A program made the position numbers and the translations under genes. DNA of 64,000 nucleotides, taken from UBA7445 sp042096455. GTDB taxonomy: Bacteria > Verrucomicrobiota > Verrucomicrobiia > Opitutales > Coraliomargaritaceae. A model generated the notes under the pieces. That model was not told the origin of the DNA and ran no database searches. It worked only from the letters and a program-made list of their open reading frames with translations. Positions 19,404 to 27,638 of this stretch are shown here, one piece after another. Position 1 is the stretch's first letter, and each line of letters opens with the position of its first letter. The stretch is taken from assembly GCA_042096455.1 (NCBI GenBank), contig JBELLU010000003.1, positions 1 through 64,000 on the forward strand. Direction: 5' to 3'.

Positions 19404-20296
19404 TCAGTCGCCTCTCCCTTATCCAAGGCCCGTTCAGTCAGGCCACCATACGCCTCAACCCGACGGTCGCGAAAAAATGGCCATATTTGACGCATCCCCT
19501 CCAAGGCAGCCAAATCACATTCCGCCCTAAGAATACAATCCTCATCCGTGGGGGCACGCGCGATTACCTGACCATAAAAATCCGACACAAAACTTTGCCC
19601 CCAGAATTCGGTCTGCCCCTCCACTCCAACGCGATTCACCGCCGCAAGGTAGCAACCATTCGCAACGGCATGACCGCATTGCACCGTTTCCCAGGCATGG
19701 TGCTGTGCTGCCCCCAATTCCGCCTTCTCGTCTTCGAGCCAGCCGATCGCGGTTGGATAAAAAAGTATTTCAGCACCCGCCAGTGCCATCAATCGAGCCG
19801 CCTCGGGAAACCACTGGTCCCAACAAATCAAGACCCCGACTTTTCCGTAGGCGGTTTCCCATACCGGAAATCCCAAGTCCCCGGGCGAAAAATAGAACTT
19901 CTCCTCAAAGCCGGGATCCTGCGGGATATGCATCTTCCGATATTTACCCAAGATGCGACCATCCGCATTCAGGCACACTGCCGTGTTGTGGTAGATGCCC
20001 GTTGCCCGTTTTTCGAATATAGCTGCGATTATAACCACCTTTAATTCCGCCGCCAAAGCAGATAATGCCTCCGTAGTGGGGCCGGGTATTCGCTCAGCTA
20101 TGTTAAAATTTGCGGTATTTTGACTGATACAAAAATACGGCGTATTAAACAGCTCTTGCGTGCAAATTATCCGTGCGCCGAAGGCTGCTGCGGCACGAAT
20201 TTTCTCGATTGTGACCTTTAGATTTAACTGCGCATCACCATGATCCCGCCCCTGAATGAGCGCGATGCAAACCTTGGATTTGCTTGTTTCTGCCAT
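19400..20296 (-). CDS. aguB: N-carbamoylputrescine amidase
   Basis: Nitrilase-superfamily hydrolase releasing putrescine, CO2 and ammonia from N-carbamoylputrescine. It has 298 residues. The Glu-Lys-Cys triad is visible: E48 in ICTQELF, K121 in GKYRKMHIPQDPG and C158 in GVLICWDQWFPEA. The motif ICWDQWFPE and the adjacent agmatine deiminase gene point to this substrate and not to another amide. It is the first gene of the two-gene aguBA operon; hisG ends in the same direction 85 bases upstream. Confidence 0.95.
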   Translation of the reverse strand: MAETSKSKVCIALIQGRDHGDAQLNLKVTIEKIRAAAAFGARIICTQELFNTPYFCISQNTANFNIAERIPGPTTEALSALAAELKVVIIAAIFEKRATGIYHNTAVCLNADGRILGKYRKMHIPQDPGFEEKFYFSPGDLGFPVWETAYGKVGVLICWDQWFPEAARLMALAGAEILFYPTAIGWLEDEKAELGAAQHHAWETVQCGHAVANGCYLAAVNRVGVEGQTEFWGQSFVSDFYGQVIARAPTDEDCILRAECDLAALEGMRQIWPFFRDRRVEAYGGLTERALDKGEATE

Positions 20297-20381
20297 TTTG
20301 AATCAGCTTAAAAAATATTCAAACAGCCGCCCAATTGATGCGCAGCTTCAAACTGCGCTTCCGTTTGCGCGATAACCCGAC

Positions 20382-21263
20382 TCAATAAACCACTTTGTTC
20401 AGCGGGTATTCCACAATGCCCTCGGCCCCGTGCGCTTTAAGCTGCGGGATTATTTCACGCACCACTTTTTCATCAACGATGACATCGATTGCAACCCATG
20501 CCTCATCCGTCAAACGGTTGATGGTGGGATTGCGAAGAGCAGGCAAAGCACTTAAAATTGAGTCCAGTTCCTTGCGCTGAATATTCAACTTTAAGCCCAC
20601 CTTGCTGTGGGCCTCCAGGGCCGCTTGCAACAAGAGCGAGATTTGCTCGATCTTTGCACGCTTACCCGGGGTTTCCCATGATTCCTTGTTCGCAATCAAG
20701 ACCGTGTTCGTTTCCATTATGGTGTCAACGATGCGTAATTTGTTGGCACGCAACGAGTTTCCAGTTTCGGTTAAGTCGACAATCGCATCCACCAAGTCCG
20801 GTACTTTTACCTCGGTCGCGCCCCAGGAAAACTCGACCTCGGCACTCACGCCATTCGCCTTCAAGTATTCACGGGTTAAATTGACAACCTCCGTGGCGAT
20901 ACGCTTACCCTCCAAATCCTTCACTCCCTGAATCGCAGAAGCCTCCGGTACTGCAACCACCCACTTTGAACGGCGGCGCGATGCGCGACTGTAAACCAAG
21001 TCGCAAACCTCCACGACATCCGAGGCGTTTTCGCGCACCCAGTCTTGCCCGGTGAGGCCGCAATCAAAGTATCCGTGTTCCACGTAACGACTTACCTCTT
21101 GTGCACGCACAAAACGACCATCCAAATCGCCATCGTCAAAACTTGGACGATAAGACCTGGAGCTCTTGGTGATTTCAAAGCCTGCCTTGGCGAATAGACG
21201 AATGGTGGATTCCTCCAAACTGCCTTTGGGCAAGCCTAACATTAGATTGTTTTTCATTTCCAT
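20382..21263 (-). CDS. hisG: ATP phosphoribosyltransferase, long form
   Basis: First enzyme of histidine synthesis, joining ATP and PRPP. It has 293 residues and the C-terminal ACT-like regulatory domain (from about residue 220, ending GAEGIVEYPLNKVVY), so it is the long HisG that works without HisZ and is feedback-inhibited by histidine. Catalytic features include LGLPKGSLEE at the start, DCGLTGQDWV and the PRPP loop in DLTETGNSLRAN. No other his gene is present in the window. The 229 bases upstream, up to the divergent response regulator, are very AT-rich and probably hold both promoters, but I cannot assign them. Confidence 0.95.
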   Translation of the reverse strand: MEMKNNLMLGLPKGSLEESTIRLFAKAGFEITKSSRSYRPSFDDGDLDGRFVRAQEVSRYVEHGYFDCGLTGQDWVRENASDVVEVCDLVYSRASRRRSKWVVAVPEASAIQGVKDLEGKRIATEVVNLTREYLKANGVSAEVEFSWGATEVKVPDLVDAIVDLTETGNSLRANKLRIVDTIMETNTVLIANKESWETPGKRAKIEQISLLLQAALEAHSKVGLKLNIQRKELDSILSALPALRNPTINRLTDEAWVAIDVIVDEKVVREIIPQLKAHGAEGIVEYPLNKVVY

Positions 21264-21492
21264 AGAGTTACTCAGTAAACGTGAGATTGTTCACCGAGTC
21301 AAAATGATAATTCTTACCGTAAATAAAGTGTAAAAAACATTTTTTTGTTTTCATCTTGCGGGTTTTCTGCTTAGTTTCATTAATAAATTGAGATTTTTTA
21401 TGAATCATTATTAGTTAGCAAGTAGACCTATATTAAAATTCAGGCTTTAACCTTATTCATTTAGTTAATATATTTGTAAACAAATTGTAATT

Positions 21493-22209
21493 ATGAGCTC
21501 CGAACAAACACTTAGTATTGTAATCGTTGTAAAGGAAAATACAGCAGCAATGACTTTGGCGGATCACCTCCGGCGAATTGACTTAAACACCCTGATTTGC
21601 AACGAGGCCGACCATGCCCTTGGTTTCGTTATAGCGAAACGTGCTTCTCTGGTTCTCATAGACGATGACCTTCCAGATGATGACAGTGAGCGTCTTATTC
21701 GAACGCTTCAGGAACACAAAGATACAACGCCGATAATTTTAGTGACTTCTGATCCATCCATTGCTGCAACTTTCAGCAGCCCAATCAATACTCACAAAAA
21801 ACCAGTTAATTACACCGAGCTGGTCGCCTTAATCAAATCAACCCTAAGTTCCGTGAAATCTAGAAAAATCGCCTCTCGCCGTAAACGTGCACCCCTATTA
21901 CTTGAACCATTCCGATTCTGTGGAGGCGATATCGATCCACAACGAATGGAGGTCACTTTTCCTCTGGGTCATGTTGAGAAAATTGGCCGCAAGGAATTGG
22001 GCATTATTGCTTACCTACGTGACAACCCCGATACCGTCATTACCCGCGAAACACTCATCAAGGCGATTTGGGGCGACGATGCCAATACCGAGAGCCGCTC
22101 TCTGGATCAATACATCGTCAAAGTGCGCAATCTTTACAAGCGCCATGGTCTGGAACTGATTCCTTTCCGCACCGTGCACAGCGTCGGTTATATTTACGAC
22201 ACGAATTGA
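21493..22209 (+). CDS. OmpR-type response regulator with atypical receiver domain
   Basis: Two-domain regulator of 238 residues: receiver domain (about 6-118) and winged-helix trans_reg_C domain (about 140-236, with RETLIKAIWGDD and SLDQYIVKVRNLYKRHG). The phospho-acceptor position is D57 in VLIDDDLPDDD, and the conserved lysine is in HKKPVNY. The acidic pair that normally follows the first strand and binds Mg2+ is not there: the strand reads IVIVVKENTA. Phosphorylation may be weak or absent. No histidine kinase gene is adjacent, so it is an orphan. A strong hairpin terminator follows. Confidence 0.85.
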   Translation: MSSEQTLSIVIVVKENTAAMTLADHLRRIDLNTLICNEADHALGFVIAKRASLVLIDDDLPDDDSERLIRTLQEHKDTTPIILVTSDPSIAATFSSPINTHKKPVNYTELVALIKSTLSSVKSRKIASRRKRAPLLLEPFRFCGGDIDPQRMEVTFPLGHVEKIGRKELGIIAYLRDNPDTVITRETLIKAIWGDDANTESRSLDQYIVKVRNLYKRHGLELIPFRTVHSVGYIYDTN

Positions 22210-22253
22210 GCCCTTCCTTCGAGGCATCAAGGCACGGGCGACAGCTAATAAAA

Positions 22254-22277
22254 ACTCCCCTTCCGTAAAAGGGGAGT
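22254..22277. terminator. Bidirectional rho-independent terminator
   Basis: A perfect 9-bp stem ACTCCCCTT/AAGGGGAGT encloses a 6-base loop (CCGTAA). On the minus strand it is followed by a T-rich run (TTTTTATT), which fits the end of the cysteine-rich gene; on the plus strand it follows the response regulator, with a weaker T-run. It lies between two convergent genes. Confidence 0.85.
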
Positions 22278-22306
22278 CGAAGCTTTTAAGCAACTGTCAC
22301 CGAAAA

Positions 22307-22570
22307 CTAACTGCCGCAGCAGCTGGTCATCGGCTTGGTAACTTTCTTGCTGGCTGCTTTGCTTTCGCCGCAGCACTTGCTTTCGCCGCAGCACTTGCTT
22401 TTGCTGCAGGACTTGCTGCTCTCAGCCTTGGAGCAGGATTTTTTAGAGCTGCACTCAGAAGTGGCGCATTTGGCGGACTTGGCGTCGCCTGTTCCGCAAG
22501 AGCCACAGTGTGCGCTTGCTAGTGCGGCAGTGCCGAGTGATATAAGTATGATTGCGATGTATTTTTTCAT
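22307..22570 (-). CDS. Cysteine-rich small secreted protein
   Basis: Protein of 87 residues with a clear signal peptide (MKKYIAIILISLGTAALASA, cleavage before HCGSC). The mature part of about 67 residues has 12 cysteines, many serines and lysines and few hydrophobic residues. It contains the tandem repeat CCGESKCCGESK (an exact 18-base DNA repeat) and ends in CCGS. Metal binding like a metallothionein, or a disulphide-rich periplasmic peptide, are both possible; I recognise no named family. The gene is convergent with the response regulator and shares its terminator. Confidence 0.75.
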   Translation of the reverse strand: MKKYIAIILISLGTAALASAHCGSCGTGDAKSAKCATSECSSKKSCSKAESSKSCSKSKCCGESKCCGESKAASKKVTKPMTSCCGS

Positions 22571-22632
22571 AGTTTCTTTTAGTTGGTAATAAACAATGGG
22601 TTGTCAGAACCTAAACTTACAGAATTAAAGAC

Positions 22633-23631
22633 ATGACTGCCCTACCGTGGTTCCGCAATAATAAATGCCCGCTCTATCTTGCACCCATGGCGCGGTTTAC
22701 AGATGTGATCTTTAGGGAATTCTGCAAGGCGCAGGGAGCTGATGTAATGCTCACGGAATTTGTTCAGGCCGATGCAATCATTCGCAATGACCCGCGCCTG
22801 TGGGAAACAGTCGACTTTACTGAAGCGCAACGCCCGATGGGCATCCAAATATTTGGTTCCAGGCCCGAAAGCATGGGCAGGGCTGCTCAATTACTTGTGG
22901 AGCGGTGCTCACCTGATTTTATCGATATAAACTTTGGTTGTCCGGCGGAAAGGGTTATCTGCATGGATGCCGGATCATCCATGCTGCGGAATCCGGCAAA
23001 ACTTGGCAAAGTTACCGCTGCGGTTGTCAAAGCAGTTCCTCAAACACCGGTCACCGTTAAGATTCGGACTGGCTGGGATGCCCAGCACATTGTAGCGCCT
23101 GAAGTTGGGAGAATCGTCGAGAACGAGGGCGCACAGGCGCTGACCATCCATGGCCGCACGAAAGAGCAGGGTTATCGTGGCGAGGCGGACTGGGGACTGA
23201 TCAAGCAAGTGGCGGCAGAACGCACGATCCCGGTTATTGGAAACGGTAATATCCAGACGGTTGAGGATGTCATTCGCATCCGGCAGGAAACTGCGTGCGC
23301 GGGGCTCATGATCGGAAGGGCCGCACTGGGTTATCCCTGGATTTTTCGTGACATCAAGCATGCCCTAGCCCACGGGGAGGCACCGGTTCCACCGAGCATA
23401 TCCGAACGCTGGCTCACCATCATCGACTACACCAGTCAGATTATGGCACGCCCCTTTCGGGAGCAACGCCACCGGGACCTTTGCTGGATGCGACCCAAGT
23501 TTATCGCGCTGACGAAGGGCATGCCCGGCTCACGGAAAATTCGTGGAGAGCTAAGCACGGTCGTGCACCTGGAGGACCTTCGAGCAGTCGCCGCAGGGCA
23601 TTGCGAACGCTTTGGAGAAAAACTGCCCTGA
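22633..23631 (+). CDS. dus: tRNA-dihydrouridine synthase
   Basis: FMN-dependent reductase that makes dihydrouridine in the D-loop of tRNA. It has 332 residues. Expected motifs are the start LYLAPMARFTD, the DFIDINFGCPAE stretch with the catalytic cysteine, VKIRTGWD, LTIHGRTKEQGY and the FMN phosphate region IGNGNIQT and GLMIGRAALG. I cannot say whether it is a DusA, DusB or DusC type, although the overall pattern is nearest DusB. efp follows 78 bases later on the same strand. Confidence 0.92.
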   Translation: MTALPWFRNNKCPLYLAPMARFTDVIFREFCKAQGADVMLTEFVQADAIIRNDPRLWETVDFTEAQRPMGIQIFGSRPESMGRAAQLLVERCSPDFIDINFGCPAERVICMDAGSSMLRNPAKLGKVTAAVVKAVPQTPVTVKIRTGWDAQHIVAPEVGRIVENEGAQALTIHGRTKEQGYRGEADWGLIKQVAAERTIPVIGNGNIQTVEDVIRIRQETACAGLMIGRAALGYPWIFRDIKHALAHGEAPVPPSISERWLTIIDYTSQIMARPFREQRHRDLCWMRPKFIALTKGMPGSRKIRGELSTVVHLEDLRAVAAGHCERFGEKLP

Positions 23632-23709
23632 GAGCCTGCACTTGACAGTCACGCCACCTATTGGCACTGCCTTGTCTTTAATCAAAACGCAATTCCAACC
23701 AAAGATATT

Positions 23710-24267
23710 ATGGCATCACCCACCGAAGTTCGCAAAGGAAAGGTTCTCGATTACCAAGGCGCGCCGCATCTTGTCCTTGAGGTGCAACACCGCACGCAAG
23801 GCCGACAAGCTGGTTTTATGCAAGTCACCATGCGCAACCTGAATACCGGTTCCTCCACCAACACAAAAATCCGCACGACCGACAGCGTTGAAATCCTTCA
23901 TACCGAAACCGTTAAACTTGAATTCAGTTACGTTGACGGCGACGGATACCATTTTATGGATCCGGAAAGTTTTGAAGACAGCATTCTCGATGCCGCCATC
24001 GTGGAGGATGCCAAAGACTTCCTGGTTGAGAATCAAACCTACAGCATTTTGCATGTGGACGACAAACCGATCCAAATTGAGCTCCCGGCCTCCATTGAGA
24101 TGAAAGTGACCGAATCGCCCGAGGGGGTCAAAGGGGACACCGCCTCAAATGTGCAAAAACCGGCGACCCTTGAAACCGGTCTGACGATTCAGGTACCGCT
24201 TTTCATCAAGGAAGGCGAAAGCATCCGAGTCAATACGACCGACCGCACCTATCAGGGACGCGCTTAA
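23710..24267 (+). CDS. efp: Elongation factor P with Arg32-type tip
   Basis: Translation factor that rescues ribosomes stalled at polyproline stretches; 185 residues, three beta-barrel domains, and the usual C-terminal signature in TGLTIQVPLFIKEGESIRVNT. In E. coli the domain-I loop carries a lysine that is beta-lysylated (PGKGQA). Here the loop reads RTQGRQAGF, with arginine at residue 32, the same position as the arginine that EarP rhamnosylates in Pseudomonas and relatives. No earP, epmA or epmB homologue lies in the window. The gene is convergent with the phosphorylase gene, overlapping by 4 bases. Confidence 0.95.
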   Translation: MASPTEVRKGKVLDYQGAPHLVLEVQHRTQGRQAGFMQVTMRNLNTGSSTNTKIRTTDSVEILHTETVKLEFSYVDGDGYHFMDPESFEDSILDAAIVEDAKDFLVENQTYSILHVDDKPIQIELPASIEMKVTESPEGVKGDTASNVQKPATLETGLTIQVPLFIKEGESIRVNTTDRTYQGRA

Positions 24268-25598
24268 GCGACGCGCTCAACCACCAAATCCGGGGGATTG
24301 GGCCGCTTGGGAGCAAGACGGTAGGCTGTCTTGAGGTATTCCAGAGCGATCTCCATTTTGGATTCATCATTGTAGTGAATCATCATGAGCGGTTCGCCCT
24401 GCTTGACTTGCGTGCCTACTTTCTTGATTTCCGAAACGCCCACCGACGGGTCATATTTACCGTTTTTCTGGACTGCTAATTTTTGCACGCCCTCTGCGAT
24501 CAAACCGGCGTTGATGGTGTGCACATAGCCGCGTTTTGGAGCTGGCAATTTGCGCACGTGCTTCGCGGTGGGGAATTTGTCAGGATTATCAATGACGCTG
24601 GTGTCACCACCCTGTGCCGCCACCATGTCCTTGAATTTTTGTAGCGCAGATCCGTCTTTCAAATGCTTCTGGACCGTTTGCTTTGCTGAAAGCGTTGAAC
24701 CGGCGACGCCCGCAAGGCGAACAATCTCCATCCCAAGCTTCAAGACCAATTCCTGCAAATCCTCAGGTCCCTCTCCTTTGAGCAAGTCGATGGCCTCCTT
24801 CAGTTCCAATGCGGTACCAACCGTGTCGCCCAGCGGTTGATTCATGTCGGTAACCAGACCCACGCAACGCCGCTTCATCGAACGCGCAACGCGTGTAATG
24901 GTGCGAGCCAGTTGCTTGGCTTGCTCGAGGTCTTTAACAAAAGCACCATTCCCCCACTTGACGTCGACCACGAGGTAATCCGCACCGGCGGAAAGTTTAC
25001 GGCTCAAAACCGAACCGGTAATCAGGGGCAGGCAGGGAATCGTTCCCGTTTTCAGGCGCAGATCGTAAAGGATGCGCTCAACCGGGGCAATTTCCTCATC
25101 CTGCTGCGCGAAGGTACATCCGATTTTGTTTAGCTGATCCTTGAATTCCTTCAAATCCAAGACCGGGCTAAACTTCGGAATAGCAGACAATTTGTCGAGG
25201 TTGCTAATCACATACTCTTCATCCACCCCATTCATGTGGGGCATAATGACTCCGCTCGCTGCTGCCAAAGGACCCAGCACCAGGGATGTTTTATCTCCGA
25301 CACCGCCGGTCGAGTATTTACCAACTTTGGGACGGGCAATGCGATTGAGGTCCAAAACCTCGCCCGAAAGCATCATTTCTTCAGAAAATACCGCCATTTC
25401 CTGCGCCGACATATTCTGGAAATAAATGGCCATCGCGAGGGCCGATTGCTGGAAATCCGGAATTTCCTCGTCTAAAATGGAATCAACCAAATAGCGGATT
25501 TCCTCATCCGTAAATTCGCCTCCATCACGTTTTTTCTCAACCAGGTAGCTGAAAGACGGCTTTATGAACTTACGGGCGCTGATAATCTTTTTTCTCAT
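24264..25598 (-). CDS. Thymidine/pyrimidine-nucleoside phosphorylase family protein
   Basis: Nucleoside phosphorylase family member of 444 residues with all three parts: helical domain, alpha/beta domain, and C-terminal domain (from about 350). The phosphate-binding motif KYSTGGVGDKTSLVLGP (94-110) is intact, as are the pyrimidine-contact positions in LRLKTGT and the S/K of ITGSVLSRKLSAGAD, and VDVKWGNGAF. The signature segment that normally follows the phosphate region, SGRGLGHTGGTLDKLE, is replaced by MNGVDEEYVISNLDKL (about 122-137), so the active-site histidine and the glycine-rich loop are missing. Either the substrate differs or the activity is changed. Confidence 0.8.
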   Translation of the reverse strand: MRKKIISARKFIKPSFSYLVEKKRDGGEFTDEEIRYLVDSILDEEIPDFQQSALAMAIYFQNMSAQEMAVFSEEMMLSGEVLDLNRIARPKVGKYSTGGVGDKTSLVLGPLAAASGVIMPHMNGVDEEYVISNLDKLSAIPKFSPVLDLKEFKDQLNKIGCTFAQQDEEIAPVERILYDLRLKTGTIPCLPLITGSVLSRKLSAGADYLVVDVKWGNGAFVKDLEQAKQLARTITRVARSMKRRCVGLVTDMNQPLGDTVGTALELKEAIDLLKGEGPEDLQELVLKLGMEIVRLAGVAGSTLSAKQTVQKHLKDGSALQKFKDMVAAQGGDTSVIDNPDKFPTAKHVRKLPAPKRGYVHTINAGLIAEGVQKLAVQKNGKYDPSVGVSEIKKVGTQVKQGEPLMMIHYNDESKMEIALEYLKTAYRLAPKRPNPPDLVVERVA

Positions 25599-25825
25599 GT
25601 AACAAAAAGTGTGTGCATCTTAAGGGATTCGTTATACTGCATAAACCTTTATGCATAAGGAGATTATCGCGAGCAATGTCGAGCCTAAAATGCGGGATTT
25701 TGTAAAATCACTGTAATCTGAAACCTGCCTGCAACATTTCGGTAATTAACTCAAATGAACCTTTGGCCCCCATCTTCCATGCTTTGCAAGCTTGACCCAC
25801 CTGTCTGAGCCCTATGCTGAGCACC

Positions 25826-27604
25826 ATGCAGCTTAGTTTTAATCCCAGTACGGTTATTGAGAACGTCTTGCGCCAAATTGCCGCGAATTGCGAAGCATTT
25901 AGCGACGATTTTGAGCCGGAAATACGCGCCGCCGATCCGAGATTCGGCGACTTTCAGGCAAACGGGGTACTGGGATTTGCCAAGCGAAACGGAAAAAACC
26001 CGCGCGATCTGGCGCAGCAACTCCTCGATGCCGCAAATGAATCGGGACAATTTAACCCTACGCGGGTCGAACTCTCTCTGGCTGGACCGGGTTTTATCAA
26101 CTTTAAATGCACCCCGAGCTACCTGTGGAACTGGCTCAATCAATACGCCACCCCCGCCGATTACCAGAAAGGTGCCGGCAAACTAAAAGCCGGCCGGAAA
26201 GTCGTCATCGACTACCCCAGCGCCAATACCGCCAAACAAGCACACATCGGGCACCTCCGACCCATGGTCATCGGGGAAGCCATTGCGCGTTTGCTGGATT
26301 TTTGCGGTGCCGACACCGTACGCGACAATCATATCGGTGACTGGGGCACCAATTTCGGCACCCTCATTATGCAAATCAAGCGCGAGGGAATTGATTTGGA
26401 CCAAGTCAAAGAGGATCCCCTCGCCTTGCTGGATCAACTTTACAAAGACGGCAGCCAGCTTGAAAAAGAACAACCACATCTGCGCGACCAATCACGCGCA
26501 GAACTCCTCAAACTCCAGGAAGGCGACCCCGAAAACACGCGCTTGTGGGAAAAAATTGTCGATATTTCAAAAGATGCCTTCGAAAAACTGTACCGGCAAA
26601 TGGGCGTACATATTGATGTCAGCCTCGGTGAATCCTTCTATCGCGATAAAGTCGAGCGCGTTTACCGCGAGCTAACGGAGGCAGGAATCGCGGAGTCCAG
26701 CGAGGGCGCCCTTGTGGTCTGGCATGATGAAGTCAAAAAATTCGCTCGGGATAATGACCGGCCCTACCCCTTCAATATTCGCAAAAGCGACGGCGCCTCC
26801 AATTACGCTTCCACCGATCTTGCCACTATCCTTTACCGGGTAGAGCACTTTAAAGCCGAAGAGGTCATTTACCTGACAGATGCCAGGCAACAGGATCATT
26901 TCCAACAACTCTTCCTGACCACTCAAAAATGGTTCAACGCCTGCAATTACCCCACCCCCATTACCCGTCACGTTTGGTGGGGCACCATCCTCGGGAAAGA
27001 TAAAAAACCCTTCAAGACCAAGTCCGGCGAATCCATCAAACTCCAGACCCTCCTTGATGAAGCCTTCGAACGCGCCCTCGCCGTTGTCACTGAAAAAAAT
27101 TCCGATCTCCCGGAAGCCGAGCGGCAGACCATTGCCTACACGGTTGGAATTGGAGCGCTTAAATATGCCGACCTAGCCTCCAACCGCACCCAGGACTACG
27201 TCTTTGACTGGGACCGCATGCTCAGTTTTGAGGGCAACACCGCGCCCTACCTCTTATACGCTGTGGCGCGTATCAACAGCATCTTCCGCAAAGTTGGACT
27301 CGACCCCAAGTTGCCCATCGAGGGAGCCGGCCCGCTTGAGACCGATGCCGAACTCACCCTCGCCCGCAAACTCATGGGTCTGCCCAGCGCTCTGGATCTT
27401 ACCCTGAATGATTTGCGACCCCACTTCCTGTGCACTTACCTCTACGAACTGGCGGGTGCCTACAGCAGCTTCTACAATGCCGATAAAGTCATGGTAGACG
27501 ACCCCGCCACCCGCGCCCGTCGCCTCCTCCTTTGCGCCCGCACCCGCAGCACACTCATGACGGGCCTCGAGCTCCTGGGCATTCAACCACTGGATCGCAT
27601 GTAA
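25826..27604 (+). CDS. argS: Arginyl-tRNA synthetase
   Basis: Class I synthetase charging tRNA-Arg, 592 residues from the ATG at 25826 (the ATG at 25814 is an alternative). The N-terminal Add-1 domain recognises the tRNA D-loop. The HIGH motif is in KQAHIGHLRP near residue 140, preceded by YPSANTAKQ. As in many ArgRSs, no strict KMSKS is seen; the loop region is TKSGESIKLQTLLDEA. The C-terminal helical anticodon domain ends in the family's RRLLLCARTRSTLMTGLELLGI. The preceding gap of 227 bases shows no T-box. Confidence 0.96.
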   Translation: MQLSFNPSTVIENVLRQIAANCEAFSDDFEPEIRAADPRFGDFQANGVLGFAKRNGKNPRDLAQQLLDAANESGQFNPTRVELSLAGPGFINFKCTPSYLWNWLNQYATPADYQKGAGKLKAGRKVVIDYPSANTAKQAHIGHLRPMVIGEAIARLLDFCGADTVRDNHIGDWGTNFGTLIMQIKREGIDLDQVKEDPLALLDQLYKDGSQLEKEQPHLRDQSRAELLKLQEGDPENTRLWEKIVDISKDAFEKLYRQMGVHIDVSLGESFYRDKVERVYRELTEAGIAESSEGALVVWHDEVKKFARDNDRPYPFNIRKSDGASNYASTDLATILYRVEHFKAEEVIYLTDARQQDHFQQLFLTTQKWFNACNYPTPITRHVWWGTILGKDKKPFKTKSGESIKLQTLLDEAFERALAVVTEKNSDLPEAERQTIAYTVGIGALKYADLASNRTQDYVFDWDRMLSFEGNTAPYLLYAVARINSIFRKVGLDPKLPIEGAGPLETDAELTLARKLMGLPSALDLTLNDLRPHFLCTYLYELAGAYSSFYNADKVMVDDPATRARRLLLCARTRSTLMTGLELLGIQPLDRM

Positions 27605-27638
27605 GCACTTCCCGCTGCCTGCAGAACCCGGTTAAAGA

